Source: Chryseobacterium sp. SC28 (GTDB lineage: Bacteria; Bacteroidota; Bacteroidia; Flavobacteriales; Weeksellaceae). Taken from it: a DNA stretch of 51,670 bases. The translations under genes were made by a program, and so were the position numbers. A model generated the notes under the pieces. That model saw only the letters and a list, made by a program, of their open reading frames with translations. It was not told the origin of the DNA and made no database searches. Location: contig NZ_QOVY01000019.1 of NCBI RefSeq assembly GCF_003932955.1, positions 1-51,670 on the forward strand, read 5' to 3'. Positions 19,121-27,242 of the stretch are shown one piece after another; the stretch's first letter is position 1; every line of letters starts with the position of its first letter.

Positions 19121-20608
19121 TTATTCGTAGTCGTTTTTTAATTTTACATAAACCCCGTTGGTCCACCCGAATCCGTACTGATTAGGATATTCTCCGCCGC
19201 CTGCAATATGAGCCGTATCTATCGCATCATATTTTTCCATCAGCTTTCCTGTATGCTCATAAATTCTTTCTACATTGGTACACCAAGTATTCTTTATTCG
19301 TTCTGCAAGATCATCAAATCCATAATTGCGCATCGCTACATATCCCAACCATTGAAAGGGCGCCCAAGCATTTGGGGAATCCCACTGCTGTCCGGATTCT
19401 TTAGTCGTTGTGATCAGACCGCCGCTTTTCAAAAATTTTTCAGTTATAGTTTCTGCAACGGATTTCGCCTGTTCTGCTGTTGATAATTTGAAAAACAAGG
19501 GATAAAGTGTTCCTATATGTTCTGAAAAAGTATGCGCTTCGGTTTCGATGTTGTAATCTTTGTAGATTTTATCTTCCTCGCTCCAGAAATATTGGTTGAT
19601 ATTTTTTTTTCTGATATCTGCTTTTTGACGATAGTAATTTTTCTTTGCTTCGAAATTTTGAAGTTCTGACGCCTTTGCCAACGTACTTTCCAAATGCCAA
19701 AGAAGACAGTTGACATCTACCTCGGCAAGGCTTAATGTGTAGATGGTCTTCATAGAATGGCCATCGGCAAACCATCGGCTGGAGAAATCCCAACCCGATT
19801 CGCAGGCTGCCCGCACATTTCGGTGAAATTCGGGATTGCCTGAATCAGCGGCAACTTCCAGATCGACTCTATAACTTTCCCAACGGGGCGCATTTTTATC
19901 ATCAAAATATCGGTTGAGGACATCGCCTTCTTTTGTTTTTGCCACTCGCCTGTATTGGTTATGGGCTTCTATTTCTTCTGCACCGTCCATCAAGAACCGA
20001 TATTCCTTTTCCATTGTTTCAAAATATTGGGAATAGACAGTCTTGTCTTTGGTAGCTTCTGCCAAGAGATCCAACATCAAAGAAAAATAGGGTGGCTGCG
20101 AGCGGGAGAGGAAGTAAGTCCGGTTGCCGTTGGGGACGAATCCAAATTTATTGATAAGGTAAGCACAGTTTTCAATAATATTTTTCATCATTTCTATCCT
20201 GCCCGAAACTTGCAGACCCAGCATCACAAAATAGCTGTCCCAATAGAAAAATTCGTTGAACCGCCCGCCCGGAACGATGTAGGGCTTAGGAAGTTTCAGC
20301 AATGTTCCTTGGTCTTCATCAGCGGTTCTGGTAAGTTCATCCCAAAGCTTTTCGATGTAAGTTTCTATTGGCAATTTCTCTTCTTTATCAATAGATGGCT
20401 CCGTCTGATTGAATTTGAAATGTTTCAAAACAAATTCTTTTAGATGAAAGTCGTTTTTCCCTTTTTCTGAGGCGTACTTTTCATTAATTTCCGGAACAGG
20501 AAATAATGGAATGGCGTCTGCCATTACTTTTTGATCTTCAAAAATCTTAGACTTCTGAACGGCATCAAACAAATCAAAAATTTCTTCTATGTAAAAATTA
20601 GGCTGCAT
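19121..20608 (-). CDS. treF: Cytoplasmic alpha,alpha-trehalase, GH37
   Basis: Hydrolyses trehalose to two glucose molecules. Both trehalase signatures are present: PGGRFNEFFYWDSYF near residue 111 and QQWDSPNAWAPFQW near residue 407. RYFDDKNAPRWESYRVD and the C-terminal GGGEYPNQYGFGWTNGV are also typical. There is no signal peptide, which points to action in the cytoplasm on imported sugar. The gene overlaps the upstream MFS gene by 11 bp, so the two are translationally coupled. It converges on nothing and ends about 190 bp before rplK, with no clear terminator. Confidence 0.93.
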   Translation of the reverse strand: MQPNFYIEEIFDLFDAVQKSKIFEDQKVMADAIPLFPVPEINEKYASEKGKNDFHLKEFVLKHFKFNQTEPSIDKEEKLPIETYIEKLWDELTRTADEDQGTLLKLPKPYIVPGGRFNEFFYWDSYFVMLGLQVSGRIEMMKNIIENCAYLINKFGFVPNGNRTYFLSRSQPPYFSLMLDLLAEATKDKTVYSQYFETMEKEYRFLMDGAEEIEAHNQYRRVAKTKEGDVLNRYFDDKNAPRWESYRVDLEVAADSGNPEFHRNVRAACESGWDFSSRWFADGHSMKTIYTLSLAEVDVNCLLWHLESTLAKASELQNFEAKKNYYRQKADIRKKNINQYFWSEEDKIYKDYNIETEAHTFSEHIGTLYPLFFKLSTAEQAKSVAETITEKFLKSGGLITTTKESGQQWDSPNAWAPFQWLGYVAMRNYGFDDLAERIKNTWCTNVERIYEHTGKLMEKYDAIDTAHIAGGGEYPNQYGFGWTNGVYVKLKNDYE

Positions 20609-21827
20609 TTATATTTGATTTTTTATCTATTTTGTTAATGAAAAATATGACGACCATAAGCACCGTCATCGGAATGAGGGAAAAATAAAAGGCTTTGTGT
20701 CCGCCAACATTCTGAAAAAGATATCCGATAATCATCGAGCCGCAGGTTCCGCCAAATGCGGAAAAAAAGGTGAGAATCCCCGCCACTGCGCTGTGCCAGT
20801 GTTTCTCGGTTGCACTCAGAATGGTGGAGTTGATCAATGGATAGATTGGTGCCAAAAATAATCCGATCAGAGGAAAAACAAATCCGATCAGAGGAACATC
20901 GCTCAGATTTTTAATTTCTGTCACGGCAAGGTTGGAGGCTTGCGGAAGCACGAAAATGACGAGGCATGCTGCGCAAAGCAAACAAACGGTAAGATAAATA
21001 TACCAATGGATTTTCTTGACGATAATCCCTGAAACGAACCTTCCAAAAGCAATCGAAAGCATCAAAATGACCGCCATCTGACCTGCCAATTTTTCGCTCA
21101 AATGCAGTACTTTTTGATTAAAAGTTGGCAGCCAAGACATAATGCCTTGCTCCGTCATCACATACATAAATGCAAAAACTGCAAATAGGATCAGCAAAGG
21201 TCTTTTCATCAGCTGAATCATATCTTTGAACTCATCAAGCGTGGATTTTGAAGTTTCGACAGCAGGCAGATTGAATTTGGAAAATAAAATGAAAACGAAA
21301 ACCACCGCGATGAGACTTGCCAAAATCAGATAAACATCCAGCCAAGCGTTGGGATCCGTCTCACTATAGAACATGGGAAAAATGATATATGCGAAAACAA
21401 TTCCCAGCATAAAGACACTTTCTATGTAGCTCATAAAGGATTGATGATCGCTCTCGTTCTCTGCAACGACGCCTATTAATGCCAAAACCGACACTTTGAT
21501 GATGGCAAATGAAAATCCGGTGCAAGCAAACAGTAAAATGACACTCCAAAAAGAATTGCCAAAATACATAATAAAACAACCAAGAAATACCAAAGCATAA
21601 CTGATGAGCATTCCTTTTTTATAACCTAATTTGGGTAAAAAAGAGCCAATCAGAAAGGCCACTACTGCAATAGTCAAATCCTTCGCCGGTTCTAGCAAAC
21701 TGGCCTTGGATGCAGAAATCCCATAAACATTTTGAGATTTTTGAATTAGCAGTCCAACGCTGTTTAGCAAAGCGGCAAAAACAAAATAGTTGATAAACAG
21801 GATCAGCTTCAGCCCAAGATTTTTCAT
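20598..21827 (-). CDS. MFS sugar transporter, probably for trehalose
   Basis: The 409-residue product has about 12 membrane segments, with the central loop near residue 190-210 (KFNLPAVETSKSTLDEFKD), and resembles the FucP-type sugar:proton symporter group. Its last bases overlap the trehalase start by 11 bp, so a trehalose or related glucoside substrate is inferred from context only. Transcription starts next to a divergent AraC-type regulator. Confidence 0.82.
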   Translation of the reverse strand: MKNLGLKLILFINYFVFAALLNSVGLLIQKSQNVYGISASKASLLEPAKDLTIAVVAFLIGSFLPKLGYKKGMLISYALVFLGCFIMYFGNSFWSVILLFACTGFSFAIIKVSVLALIGVVAENESDHQSFMSYIESVFMLGIVFAYIIFPMFYSETDPNAWLDVYLILASLIAVVFVFILFSKFNLPAVETSKSTLDEFKDMIQLMKRPLLILFAVFAFMYVMTEQGIMSWLPTFNQKVLHLSEKLAGQMAVILMLSIAFGRFVSGIIVKKIHWYIYLTVCLLCAACLVIFVLPQASNLAVTEIKNLSDVPLIGFVFPLIGLFLAPIYPLINSTILSATEKHWHSAVAGILTFFSAFGGTCGSMIIGYLFQNVGGHKAFYFSLIPMTVLMVVIFFINKIDKKSNINAA

Positions 21828-21846
21828 TTATGTATGTTGAATAAAA

Positions 21847-21885
21847 CAAATGTATTAACGTTATGTTTACATTAATTTAACATAA
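21847..21885 (-). promoter_or_regulatory. Promoter and operator-like palindrome for the trehalose genes
   Basis: The minus strand carries a perfect -7 box TACATTTG (21847-21854) but no -33 TTTG. Where the -33 element should be lies TTATGTT-N11-AACATAA (21861-21867 and 21879-21885), a perfect dyad. A missing -33 replaced by a palindrome suits an activator, most simply the divergent AraC-family protein. Confidence 0.5.
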
Positions 21886-21949
21886 TAAATCATTCATTGC
21901 ACTTCATTAATATAAATTATTATATTTAACGGAATTAATAATTAAAGCA

Positions 21950-22798
21950 ATGAAGGTATTTTATGAAACGGTATTTGCCGATAAAAACTCGTCTTTTCGC
22001 GCATTGCATGTCAATTTCCCGGTAAAAGATCATCGTTGGGAATATCATTATCATCCCGAAATAGAACTGGTTTGTGTGATTTCAGGCACCGGGAGCCGCA
22101 ACGTGGGTTATCATAAGAGCAATTATAAGGATGGCGATCTGGTGTTGATCGGATCTAATATTCCGCATTCCGGATTTGGAGTCGATTCTGCAGATCCGCA
22201 CGAAGAGATTGTGTTGCAGTTCAAGGAAGAGATTGTGACGTTTCCAAAGGAAGTGGAAGAAATGTCGTCACTAATCAGATTGATGTCCCAAGCCCAATAC
22301 GGGATACTATTCGGTCACAAAGTGAAACAGAAAATCCAGCCGTTATTTTATAAAATACTGGAAACTGAAAATTCTAAACGATATTTCGTTCTTCTCAATA
22401 TTCTCTTTGAACTTGCAGAGACCCACGATTATATCCTATTGAATAAAGAAATCATGCCACACACCGTAATCTCTAAAAACAAGGAAAGACTGCAGACGAT
22501 TTTTACGTTTGTAGAAAAAAATTATGAAAAAGAGATCGATATTAATGCGGTTGCTAATATGGCCAATTTAACTTTACCGGCTTTTTGTAATTTTTTCAAA
22601 AAAACGACTAAGCTTACCTTTACGGAATTCATCAATCAGTACAGGATTCACAAGGCGTGCCATCTGATTGTGCAAGGCAAAAGTGTGTCGGAGTCCTGCT
22701 ATGAAACGGGATACAACAGCATCTCTTATTTCAGCAGAACCTTCAAAAAATATATGGGCAAGACGCCTACCGACTTTACCAACGAATTGTTGAAATAA
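21950..22798 (+). CDS. AraC-family transcriptional regulator with cupin domain
   Basis: The 282-residue product has an N-terminal cupin sensor (HYHPEIELVCVISGTGSR, then DGDLVLIGSNIPHSGF) and a C-terminal pair of helix-turn-helix motifs (INAVANMANLTLPAFCNFFK; SVSESCYETGYNSISYFSR) followed by FKKYMGKTPTDF. It is divergent from the MFS-trehalase pair, with 122 bp between them, and is likely their sugar-responsive regulator. Its stop lies 54 bp from the stop of nusG in convergent orientation. Confidence 0.9.
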   Translation: MKVFYETVFADKNSSFRALHVNFPVKDHRWEYHYHPEIELVCVISGTGSRNVGYHKSNYKDGDLVLIGSNIPHSGFGVDSADPHEEIVLQFKEEIVTFPKEVEEMSSLIRLMSQAQYGILFGHKVKQKIQPLFYKILETENSKRYFVLLNILFELAETHDYILLNKEIMPHTVISKNKERLQTIFTFVEKNYEKEIDINAVANMANLTLPAFCNFFKKTTKLTFTEFINQYRIHKACHLIVQGKSVSESCYETGYNSISYFSRTFKKYMGKTPTDFTNELLK

Positions 22799-22830
22799 AA
22801 AAACCACCGCGTCTAAGACGAGATGGCTAT
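22797..22830 (-). terminator. Probable terminator of the secE-nusG transcript
   Basis: Imperfect hairpin built on CGTC/GACG and CCA/TGG with two mismatches, followed on the minus strand by a seven-T tract that overlaps the stop of the AraC-type gene. Confidence 0.45.
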
Positions 22831-22852
22831 TATGATTTTTTGTAAAATATTT

Positions 22853-23395
22853 TTATACTTTTTCTACCTGCATAAAGCTGAGTTCCATCGGGGTTTTTCT
22901 GCCGAAAATCAGAACCGAAACTTCAACTTTTTTCTTGTCTTCGAGGATTTTTTCTATGGTGCCGTTGAATCCGTTGAAAGGTCCATCGATTACTTTTACA
23001 TTTTCGCCCACGACAAAAGGAATTTCTACATCGGTAGCGAATTCGGAAAGTTCGTCCATTCTTCCGAGCATTCTGTTGACTTCAGACTTCCTCATCGGCA
23101 CGGGCTCTCCCCCTTTGGTAAGGCTAAGGAAAGAAATTACACCCGGTATATTTTTGATGACGTGCGGTACTTCGCCCACCAGATCTGCTTCTATCATCAG
23201 ATAACCTGGATAATAGGGTTTTTCTTTTGGTACCTTTTTGCCGTTTCGGATCTGCATCACTTTTTCCATAGGAATCACTACTTGGGTAACGTAGTCCTGC
23301 ATATTCAATCTCTGGATTTCGTTCTCAATATAGTTTTTCACTTTATTTTCCTGTCCGCTAATAGCTTTCAGCACATACCATTTCGATTCGCTCAT
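22853..23395 (-). CDS. nusG: Transcription termination/antitermination factor NusG
   Basis: The 180-residue product has the NGN domain (WYVLKAISGQENKVKNYIEN, then PYYPGYLMIEADL) and a C-terminal KOW domain (FVVGENVKVIDGPFNGFNG). NusG binds RNA polymerase and links it to Rho or the ribosome. It follows secE by 18 bp. Its usual neighbour rplK is displaced by the trehalose cassette. Confidence 0.96.
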   Translation of the reverse strand: MSESKWYVLKAISGQENKVKNYIENEIQRLNMQDYVTQVVIPMEKVMQIRNGKKVPKEKPYYPGYLMIEADLVGEVPHVIKNIPGVISFLSLTKGGEPVPMRKSEVNRMLGRMDELSEFATDVEIPFVVGENVKVIDGPFNGFNGTIEKILEDKKKVEVSVLIFGRKTPMELSFMQVEKV

Positions 23396-23413
23396 GAGGA
23401 AAGTAATTTTGGA

Positions 23414-23617
23414 TTAGTTAAACAAATTAATAAACGTCGCCACAAAATTCTTGATCGTCACGCTGAAGAAAGAATCCACGCCAAATGTCAATAAAGCCAA
23501 GATCACCGTTGTCACAGAGACCACAATAGTTGAGGACTGCAACTCGGCCCATTTTGGCCACTCTACTTTATCTTTAAATTCTGTATAAGAACCCTTTAAA
23601 AATTCGACTAAGCTCAT
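23414..23617 (-). CDS. secE: Preprotein translocase subunit SecE
   Basis: Short 67-residue form with one membrane helix (IVVSVTTVILALLTFGVDSF) preceded by the conserved amphipathic segment FKDKVEWPKWAELQSST. SecE stabilises SecY in the inner-membrane translocon. It lies between tRNA-Trp and nusG, the usual arrangement. Confidence 0.95.
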   Translation of the reverse strand: MSLVEFLKGSYTEFKDKVEWPKWAELQSSTIVVSVTTVILALLTFGVDSFFSVTIKNFVATFINLFN

Positions 23618-23630
23618 GATTTTCTTTTTG

Positions 23631-23701
23631 CACGGGCACTAGGATTCGAACCCAGATCAACGGTTTTGGAGACCGGTATCCTACCATTGGACGATGCCCG
23701 T
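23631..23701 (-). tRNA. tRNA-Trp (CCA)
   Basis: 71-base cloverleaf: acceptor ACGGGCA/TGCCCGT with discriminator G, T-arm CTGGG-TTCGAAT-CCTAG, anticodon loop CTCCAAA. No CCA is encoded. The outermost anticodon-stem pair (27-43) is C-T, a mismatch. It sits between tuf and secE, as commonly in bacteria. Confidence 0.95.
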
Positions 23702-23704
23702 AGA

Positions 23705-23738
23705 TTAAAAAAGTTCCGTAAGTCTCCTTACGGAACTT
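23705..23738 (-). terminator. Strong intrinsic terminator after tuf
   Basis: Perfect 12-bp stem AAGTTCCGTAAG/CTTACGGAACTT, loop TCTC, followed on the minus strand by a T run. It lies only a few bases upstream of tRNA-Trp, which leaves no room for a separate promoter between them. Confidence 0.88.
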
Positions 23739-23756
23739 CTATAAATGTTGGTCTTA

Positions 23757-24944
23757 TTAATCTAAGATTTCGGTTACTTGACCTGCACCAACTGTTCTTC
23801 CGCCTTCTCTGATCGCAAATCTAAGACCCACGTTGAGAGCGATTGGTTGCAACAGTTCTACTGTAATTGTCAAGTTGTCTCCAGGCATTACCATTTCTAC
23901 ACCTTCCGGTAAGAAGATCTCACCGGTAACGTCGGTCGTTCTAACGTAGAACTGCGGACGGTACTTGTTGTGGAATGGGGTATGACGGCCTCCTTCTTCT
24001 TTAGAAAGGATGTAAACCTCTGCTTTGAATTTCTTGTGTGGTGTCACAGAATCTTTCTTAGCGATTACCATTCCTCTTTTGATGTCGGTTTTTTCAATAC
24101 CTCTCAATAGTAAACCTACGTTGTCTCCGGCTTCTCCTCTGTCTAGGATTTTTCTGAACATCTCCACACCGGTGATTGTAGAAGTTAGTTTTTCATCACC
24201 CATACCCACGATGTCCACAGGGTCTCCGGTGTTGATCACTCCAGATTCGATTCTACCTGTTGCAACAGTACCTCGACCCGTAATAGAGAATACGTCTTCG
24301 ATTGGCATCAAGAATGGTTTGTCCTGATCTCTTACCGGAAGTTCGATCCAAGTATCAACAGCATCCATCAATTCTTCGATTTTTGCAACCCATTTTGGAT
24401 CACCGTTCAATCCTCCTAAGGCAGAACCTTGGATGATTGGTGCGTTTTCTCCATCATAGTCGTAAGAAGATAGAAGATCTCGGATTTCTAATTCTACTAA
24501 TTCTAATAACTCTTCGTCATCCACCATATCTACCTTGTTCATAAAAACAAGTACATTTGGTACATTGACTTGGCGACAAAGCAGGATATGCTCTCTGGTC
24601 TGCGGCATTGGTCCATCTGTGGCAGCAACTACCAAGATAGCGCCATCCATCTGTGCAGCACCGGTTACCATATTTTTTACATAATCCGCGTGACCCGGAC
24701 AATCTACGTGCGCATAATGTCTGTTGGCCGTTTCGTATTCGATGTGAGCAGTATTGATAGTGATACCTCTTTCTTTTTCTTCTGGCGCCGAATCGATAGA
24801 AGAGAAATCTCTTGCTGTTCCGAATCCTTTATCAGCTAATACTTTACTGATTGCCGCTGTAAGTGTAGTTTTACCATGGTCAACGTGACCAATAGTACCA
24901 ATGTTCAAGTGGGGTTTGTTACGATTAAACGTTTCCTTTGCCAT
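23757..24944 (-). CDS. tuf: Elongation factor Tu
   Basis: GTPase of 395 residues that carries aminoacyl-tRNA to the ribosome. G-motifs are [23 protein letters not shown] and GSAL. Domains II and III follow with normal length. It lies downstream of four tRNA genes but has its own promoter beyond their terminator. Confidence 0.98.
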   Translation of the reverse strand: MAKETFNRNKPHLNIGTIGHVDHGKTTLTAAISKVLADKGFGTARDFSSIDSAPEEKERGITINTAHIEYETANRHYAHVDCPGHADYVKNMVTGAAQMDGAILVVAATDGPMPQTREHILLCRQVNVPNVLVFMNKVDMVDDEELLELVELEIRDLLSSYDYDGENAPIIQGSALGGLNGDPKWVAKIEELMDAVDTWIELPVRDQDKPFLMPIEDVFSITGRGTVATGRIESGVINTGDPVDIVGMGDEKLTSTITGVEMFRKILDRGEAGDNVGLLLRGIEKTDIKRGMVIAKKDSVTPHKKFKAEVYILSKEEGGRHTPFHNKYRPQFYVRTTDVTGEIFLPEGVEMVMPGDNLTITVELLQPIALNVGLRFAIREGGRTVGAGQVTEILD

Positions 24945-24985
24945 GATTTAATATTTATTAATTAATTAATTATTTTTTTGGTTTG

Positions 24986-24993
24986 CAAATATA
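24986..24993 (-). promoter_or_regulatory. tuf promoter -7 box
   Basis: Perfect TATATTTG on the minus strand, 41 bp before the ATG. The -33 position reads TTTT instead of TTTG with a 19-bp spacer. Confidence 0.6.
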
Positions 24994-25116
24994 ACGATTT
25001 TTTGAATATCAAAAATAATTTTATTGGATTTTTAAAATTTTGATACTCAGTACTAAGCTCGATTTTTAATCGTCATATTCCGAGCACAAAATTATAAATT
25101 TAATCTCGGATTATAA

Positions 25117-25142
25117 AAAAATCCCGAACACTTTCGGGATTT
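25117..25142 (-). terminator. Terminator of the tRNA cluster
   Basis: Perfect 10-bp stem AAATCCCGAA/TTCGGGATTT with a four-base loop and a T tract on the minus strand, immediately after tRNA-Thr(GGT). Confidence 0.85.
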
Positions 25143-25146
25143 CCTG

Positions 25147-25218
25147 AGCCAACTACGGGATTTGAACCCGTGACCTCTTCCTTACCAAGGAAGCACTCTA
25201 CCCCTGAGCTAAGTCGGC
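25147..25218 (-). tRNA. tRNA-Thr (GGT)
   Basis: 72 bases; acceptor GCCGACT/AGTTGGC, anticodon arm CTTCC-TTGGTAA-GGAAG giving anticodon GGT, T-loop TTCAAAT. Last gene of the four-tRNA transcript. Confidence 0.95.
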
Positions 25219-25256
25219 CTAAAAAAAAATCACATTCCGAAAGGTTTGTGATTTTG

Positions 25257-25329
25257 AGCGAAAGACGGGGGTCGAACCCGCGACATTCAGCTTGGAAGGC
25301 TGACGCTCTACCAACTGAGCTACTTTCGC
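25257..25329 (-). tRNA. tRNA-Gly (TCC)
   Basis: 73 bases; acceptor GCGAAAG/CTTTCGC, anticodon arm TCAGC-CTTCCAA-GCTGA giving TCC, T-loop TTCGACC. Confidence 0.95.
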
Positions 25330-25415
25330 AATTCTTTGTTTCCAAAAAACGTTGGCAAACGGTCTGCAAATCTAAAAATAAATTTTCAAATTGGCAAAAA
25401 TCTTTGAATAAAAAG

Positions 25416-25496
25416 TGGGGAGAGCAGGATTCGAACCTACGTAGCCGAAGCAGCTGAGTTACAGTCAGCCCCATTTGACCGCTCTGGTATCTCCCC
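25416..25496 (-). tRNA. tRNA-Tyr (GTA)
   Basis: 81 bases with the long variable arm of a class II tRNA; acceptor GGGGAGA/TCTCCCC, anticodon loop CTGTAAC giving GTA. Confidence 0.95.
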
Positions 25497-25518
25497 TCTC
25501 AATATTGTGGTATCAATG

Positions 25519-25592
25519 AGCCTCCAGAGGGATTCGAACCCACGACCCCGAGATTACAAATCACGTGCTCTGGCCAGCTGAGCTATGGAGGC
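25519..25592 (-). tRNA. tRNA-Thr (TGT)
   Basis: 74 bases; acceptor GCCTCCA/TGGAGGC, anticodon loop TTTGTAA giving TGT. The middle pair of the anticodon stem (29-41) is T-T, a mismatch. First gene of the cluster. Confidence 0.95.
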
Positions 25593-25596
25593 AAAT

Positions 25597-25678
25597 AGAT
25601 TTCAAAAAACTTCTTGCCCGCTACACTGCAGTCGTTTCAGTTTTGCGAGTGCAAATATGAGATACTTTTTTGAAATCT
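25597..25678. repeat. 13-bp inverted repeat around the tRNA promoter
   Basis: AGATTTCAAAAAA (25597-25609) is repeated perfectly in inverse at 25666-25678. One arm occupies the spacer of the promoter; the other abuts the first tRNA. The arms are 56 bp apart. Confidence 0.6.
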
Positions 25679-25683
25679 ACAAA
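25652..25683 (-). promoter_or_regulatory. Promoter of the tRNA cluster
   Basis: On the minus strand TTTG, a 20-bp spacer and CATATTTG (one mismatch to TAnnTTTG), with a start predicted about 55 bp before tRNA-Thr(TGT). Confidence 0.55.
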
Positions 25684-25709
25684 TAAATTAAACGTTTTTT
25701 TATTTATTT

Positions 25710-26003
25710 TTAAAGTGCCAATTCTTTTTTCTTGATTAGCAGTTTCTTAGCTGTATCAAAGCATTCATCCAAACTTTCCTCAAACGTTGCGCAGGTCTTT
25801 TTCACCACAATATCATCGCCGGGAACTTTCACTACCAGCTCTGTGGTTTTATTTTCTTTTTCTGATGTGTTTTCGACTTTCAGGTAGACAGCGATTTCTA
25901 CAATCTTGTCGTAAAAAGTTTCCAACTTGCTCAATTTTTTTTCAATTCTTTCTTTCAATGGTTCGTGCGGTGTAACACCTACGCTCTGAATTGTAATCTT
26001 CAT
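25710..26003 (-). CDS. hpf: Ribosome hibernation/interface protein, HPF/RaiA family
   Basis: Short-type family member of 97 residues beginning MKITIQSVGVTPHEPLKERI, with the typical KKLSKLETFYDKIVEIAVYL and DECFDTAKKLLIKKK helices. It binds the 30S subunit in stationary phase to inactivate ribosomes. I use the ATG at 26003; the upstream ATG at 26030 adds nine unconserved residues. It follows the Xer gene by 45 bp and is probably cotranscribed. Confidence 0.88.
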   Translation of the reverse strand: MKITIQSVGVTPHEPLKERIEKKLSKLETFYDKIVEIAVYLKVENTSEKENKTTELVVKVPGDDIVVKKTCATFEESLDECFDTAKKLLIKKKELAL

Positions 26004-26048
26004 AACATCTGTTTTTAAATGGTTAAACAATAAAAAAAATTGTAAAGC

Positions 26049-26945
26049 TTACTTCATATTATCGTTTTTTTTAGTTTCTCGGGGATGTGCATTTTTATAA
26101 ACTTCTTTCAGCTTTTCTATGTTCGCACCGGTGTAGACTTGCGTGCTGGCCATGCTGGCGTGACCCATCAACTTTTGAACTTTTGAAATTTCTGCGCCTT
26201 CATTCAGGACGTGCGTTGCAAAAGTGTGTCTCAAAATGTGCGGACTCCTGATCTGCTTGGAAGTCACAAGACTAAAATACCTATTAACGACCGAATAGAC
26301 AAACTTTTCGCCCAGTTTTTTTCCTTTTTTATTAACAAAAAAATAATGCTGGTTTTCGCGCTCGGGAAGGCGCACGGCAAGATAGGTTTTGAAATCGGAG
26401 AGCAACTCATCCGATAAGGGGATGATTCGGGCTTTGTTGCCTTTTCCGATGACCATTATTTGTTTGGCAGAAAAATCGACATTTTGCAGAAGAAGATTGC
26501 ACAGCTCTGCCTTTCTGATCCCCGTTTGGTAGAGCGTTTCTACAATCAGTTTTTCCAGAAGTGTCATTGTCCCTTGCGCTTCTATTTCTGTTTCCATCAA
26601 GTTCATTTCTTGTAATGAGAACGGAATCCTTTTTTCGGGATAGAACTTTAGCGACTCGATGGTTTCCATTGGCGATACTTTGATTTCTTGCAATCTCAAT
26701 ATGAAAAGATAAAAACTTCGGAGAGTCGATAACTTCCTGTTGATACTTCTTTTGCTCAGTCCGGAATTGCTGAGTTCTATGATAAAATTTTTTATGACTT
26801 TTTTATGAACGTGAACCACATCATCGGTGGCCTCCGTTTTCAAAACGAAAGCCGAGAAATCCGACAGGTCTTTTCTGTAAGTAATGATGGTGTGCGGAGA
26901 ATATCGCTTTTCTACCGCAATGTAATCCAGAAATCTTTCTATCAT
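26049..26945 (-). CDS. Xer-type tyrosine recombinase
   Basis: The 298-residue product has the SAM-like N-terminal domain (YSPHTIITYRKDLSDF) and all catalytic residues: Arg in TGIRKAEL, Lys in GKGNKARIIPL, HxxR in HILRHTFATH, His in LMGHASMAST and Tyr in QVYTG. The length and chromosomal setting suit XerC/XerD, which resolve chromosome dimers at dif; which of the two it is cannot be told from sequence alone. No phage genes are near. It lies between rpsU and hpf on the same strand. Confidence 0.9.
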   Translation of the reverse strand: MIERFLDYIAVEKRYSPHTIITYRKDLSDFSAFVLKTEATDDVVHVHKKVIKNFIIELSNSGLSKRSINRKLSTLRSFYLFILRLQEIKVSPMETIESLKFYPEKRIPFSLQEMNLMETEIEAQGTMTLLEKLIVETLYQTGIRKAELCNLLLQNVDFSAKQIMVIGKGNKARIIPLSDELLSDFKTYLAVRLPERENQHYFFVNKKGKKLGEKFVYSVVNRYFSLVTSKQIRSPHILRHTFATHVLNEGAEISKVQKLMGHASMASTQVYTGANIEKLKEVYKNAHPRETKKNDNMK

Positions 26946-26961
26946 AGGTTCTAAAAATGCA

Positions 26962-26997
26962 AAATCACTTCCAAATATAGAAATTCGGAAGTGATTT
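26962..26997 (-). terminator. Hairpin after rpsU, containing the Xer gene promoter
   Basis: Perfect 11-bp stem AAATCACTTCC/GGAAGTGATTT with a 14-base loop; the T tract is weak. The minus-strand -7 box TATATTTG (26972-26979) overlaps the end of one arm and fills half the loop, 27 bp before the Xer ATG. Confidence 0.6.
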
Positions 26998-27021
26998 ATG
27001 TTATATTTTTTTCTAAAAAAA

Positions 27022-27219
27022 CTAAGCTTGTTCGTCTTTGCTCAAGTTTCTTTGCTTATGAGCTGCTTTTAGTTTCGACTGTCTCAAAAGTACCGATGGT
27101 TTGATGAATTGCTGTCTCGCTCTGAGTTCTCTTACCACTTTGGTTTTATCGAATTTTCTTTTGTACTTTTTTAAAGCTCTGTCGATAGACTCTCCGTCTT
27201 TTACTGGAATTATTAACAT
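27022..27219 (-). CDS. rpsU: Small ribosomal subunit protein bS21
   Basis: Basic 65-residue protein beginning MLIIPVKDGESIDRALKKYK, with the RELRARQQFIKPSVLLR core. bS21 sits next to the anti-Shine-Dalgarno region of 16S rRNA; in Bacteroidota it helps to hide that region, in line with the near absence of Shine-Dalgarno sequences in this window. It has its own consensus promoter. Confidence 0.96.
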   Translation of the reverse strand: MLIIPVKDGESIDRALKKYKRKFDKTKVVRELRARQQFIKPSVLLRQSKLKAAHKQRNLSKDEQA

Positions 27220-27242
27220 ATTTTACATCTCATTTTGGATTG

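Noticed and set aside
22823-23494. 223-codon plus-strand frame opposite nusG and secE
   Set aside because: It is the antisense shadow of two certain genes and has biased, low-complexity composition.
26049-26945. Tyrosine recombinase as sign of an integrated element
   Set aside because: No att-like repeats, phage or conjugation genes nearby; size and neighbours suit a housekeeping Xer protein.
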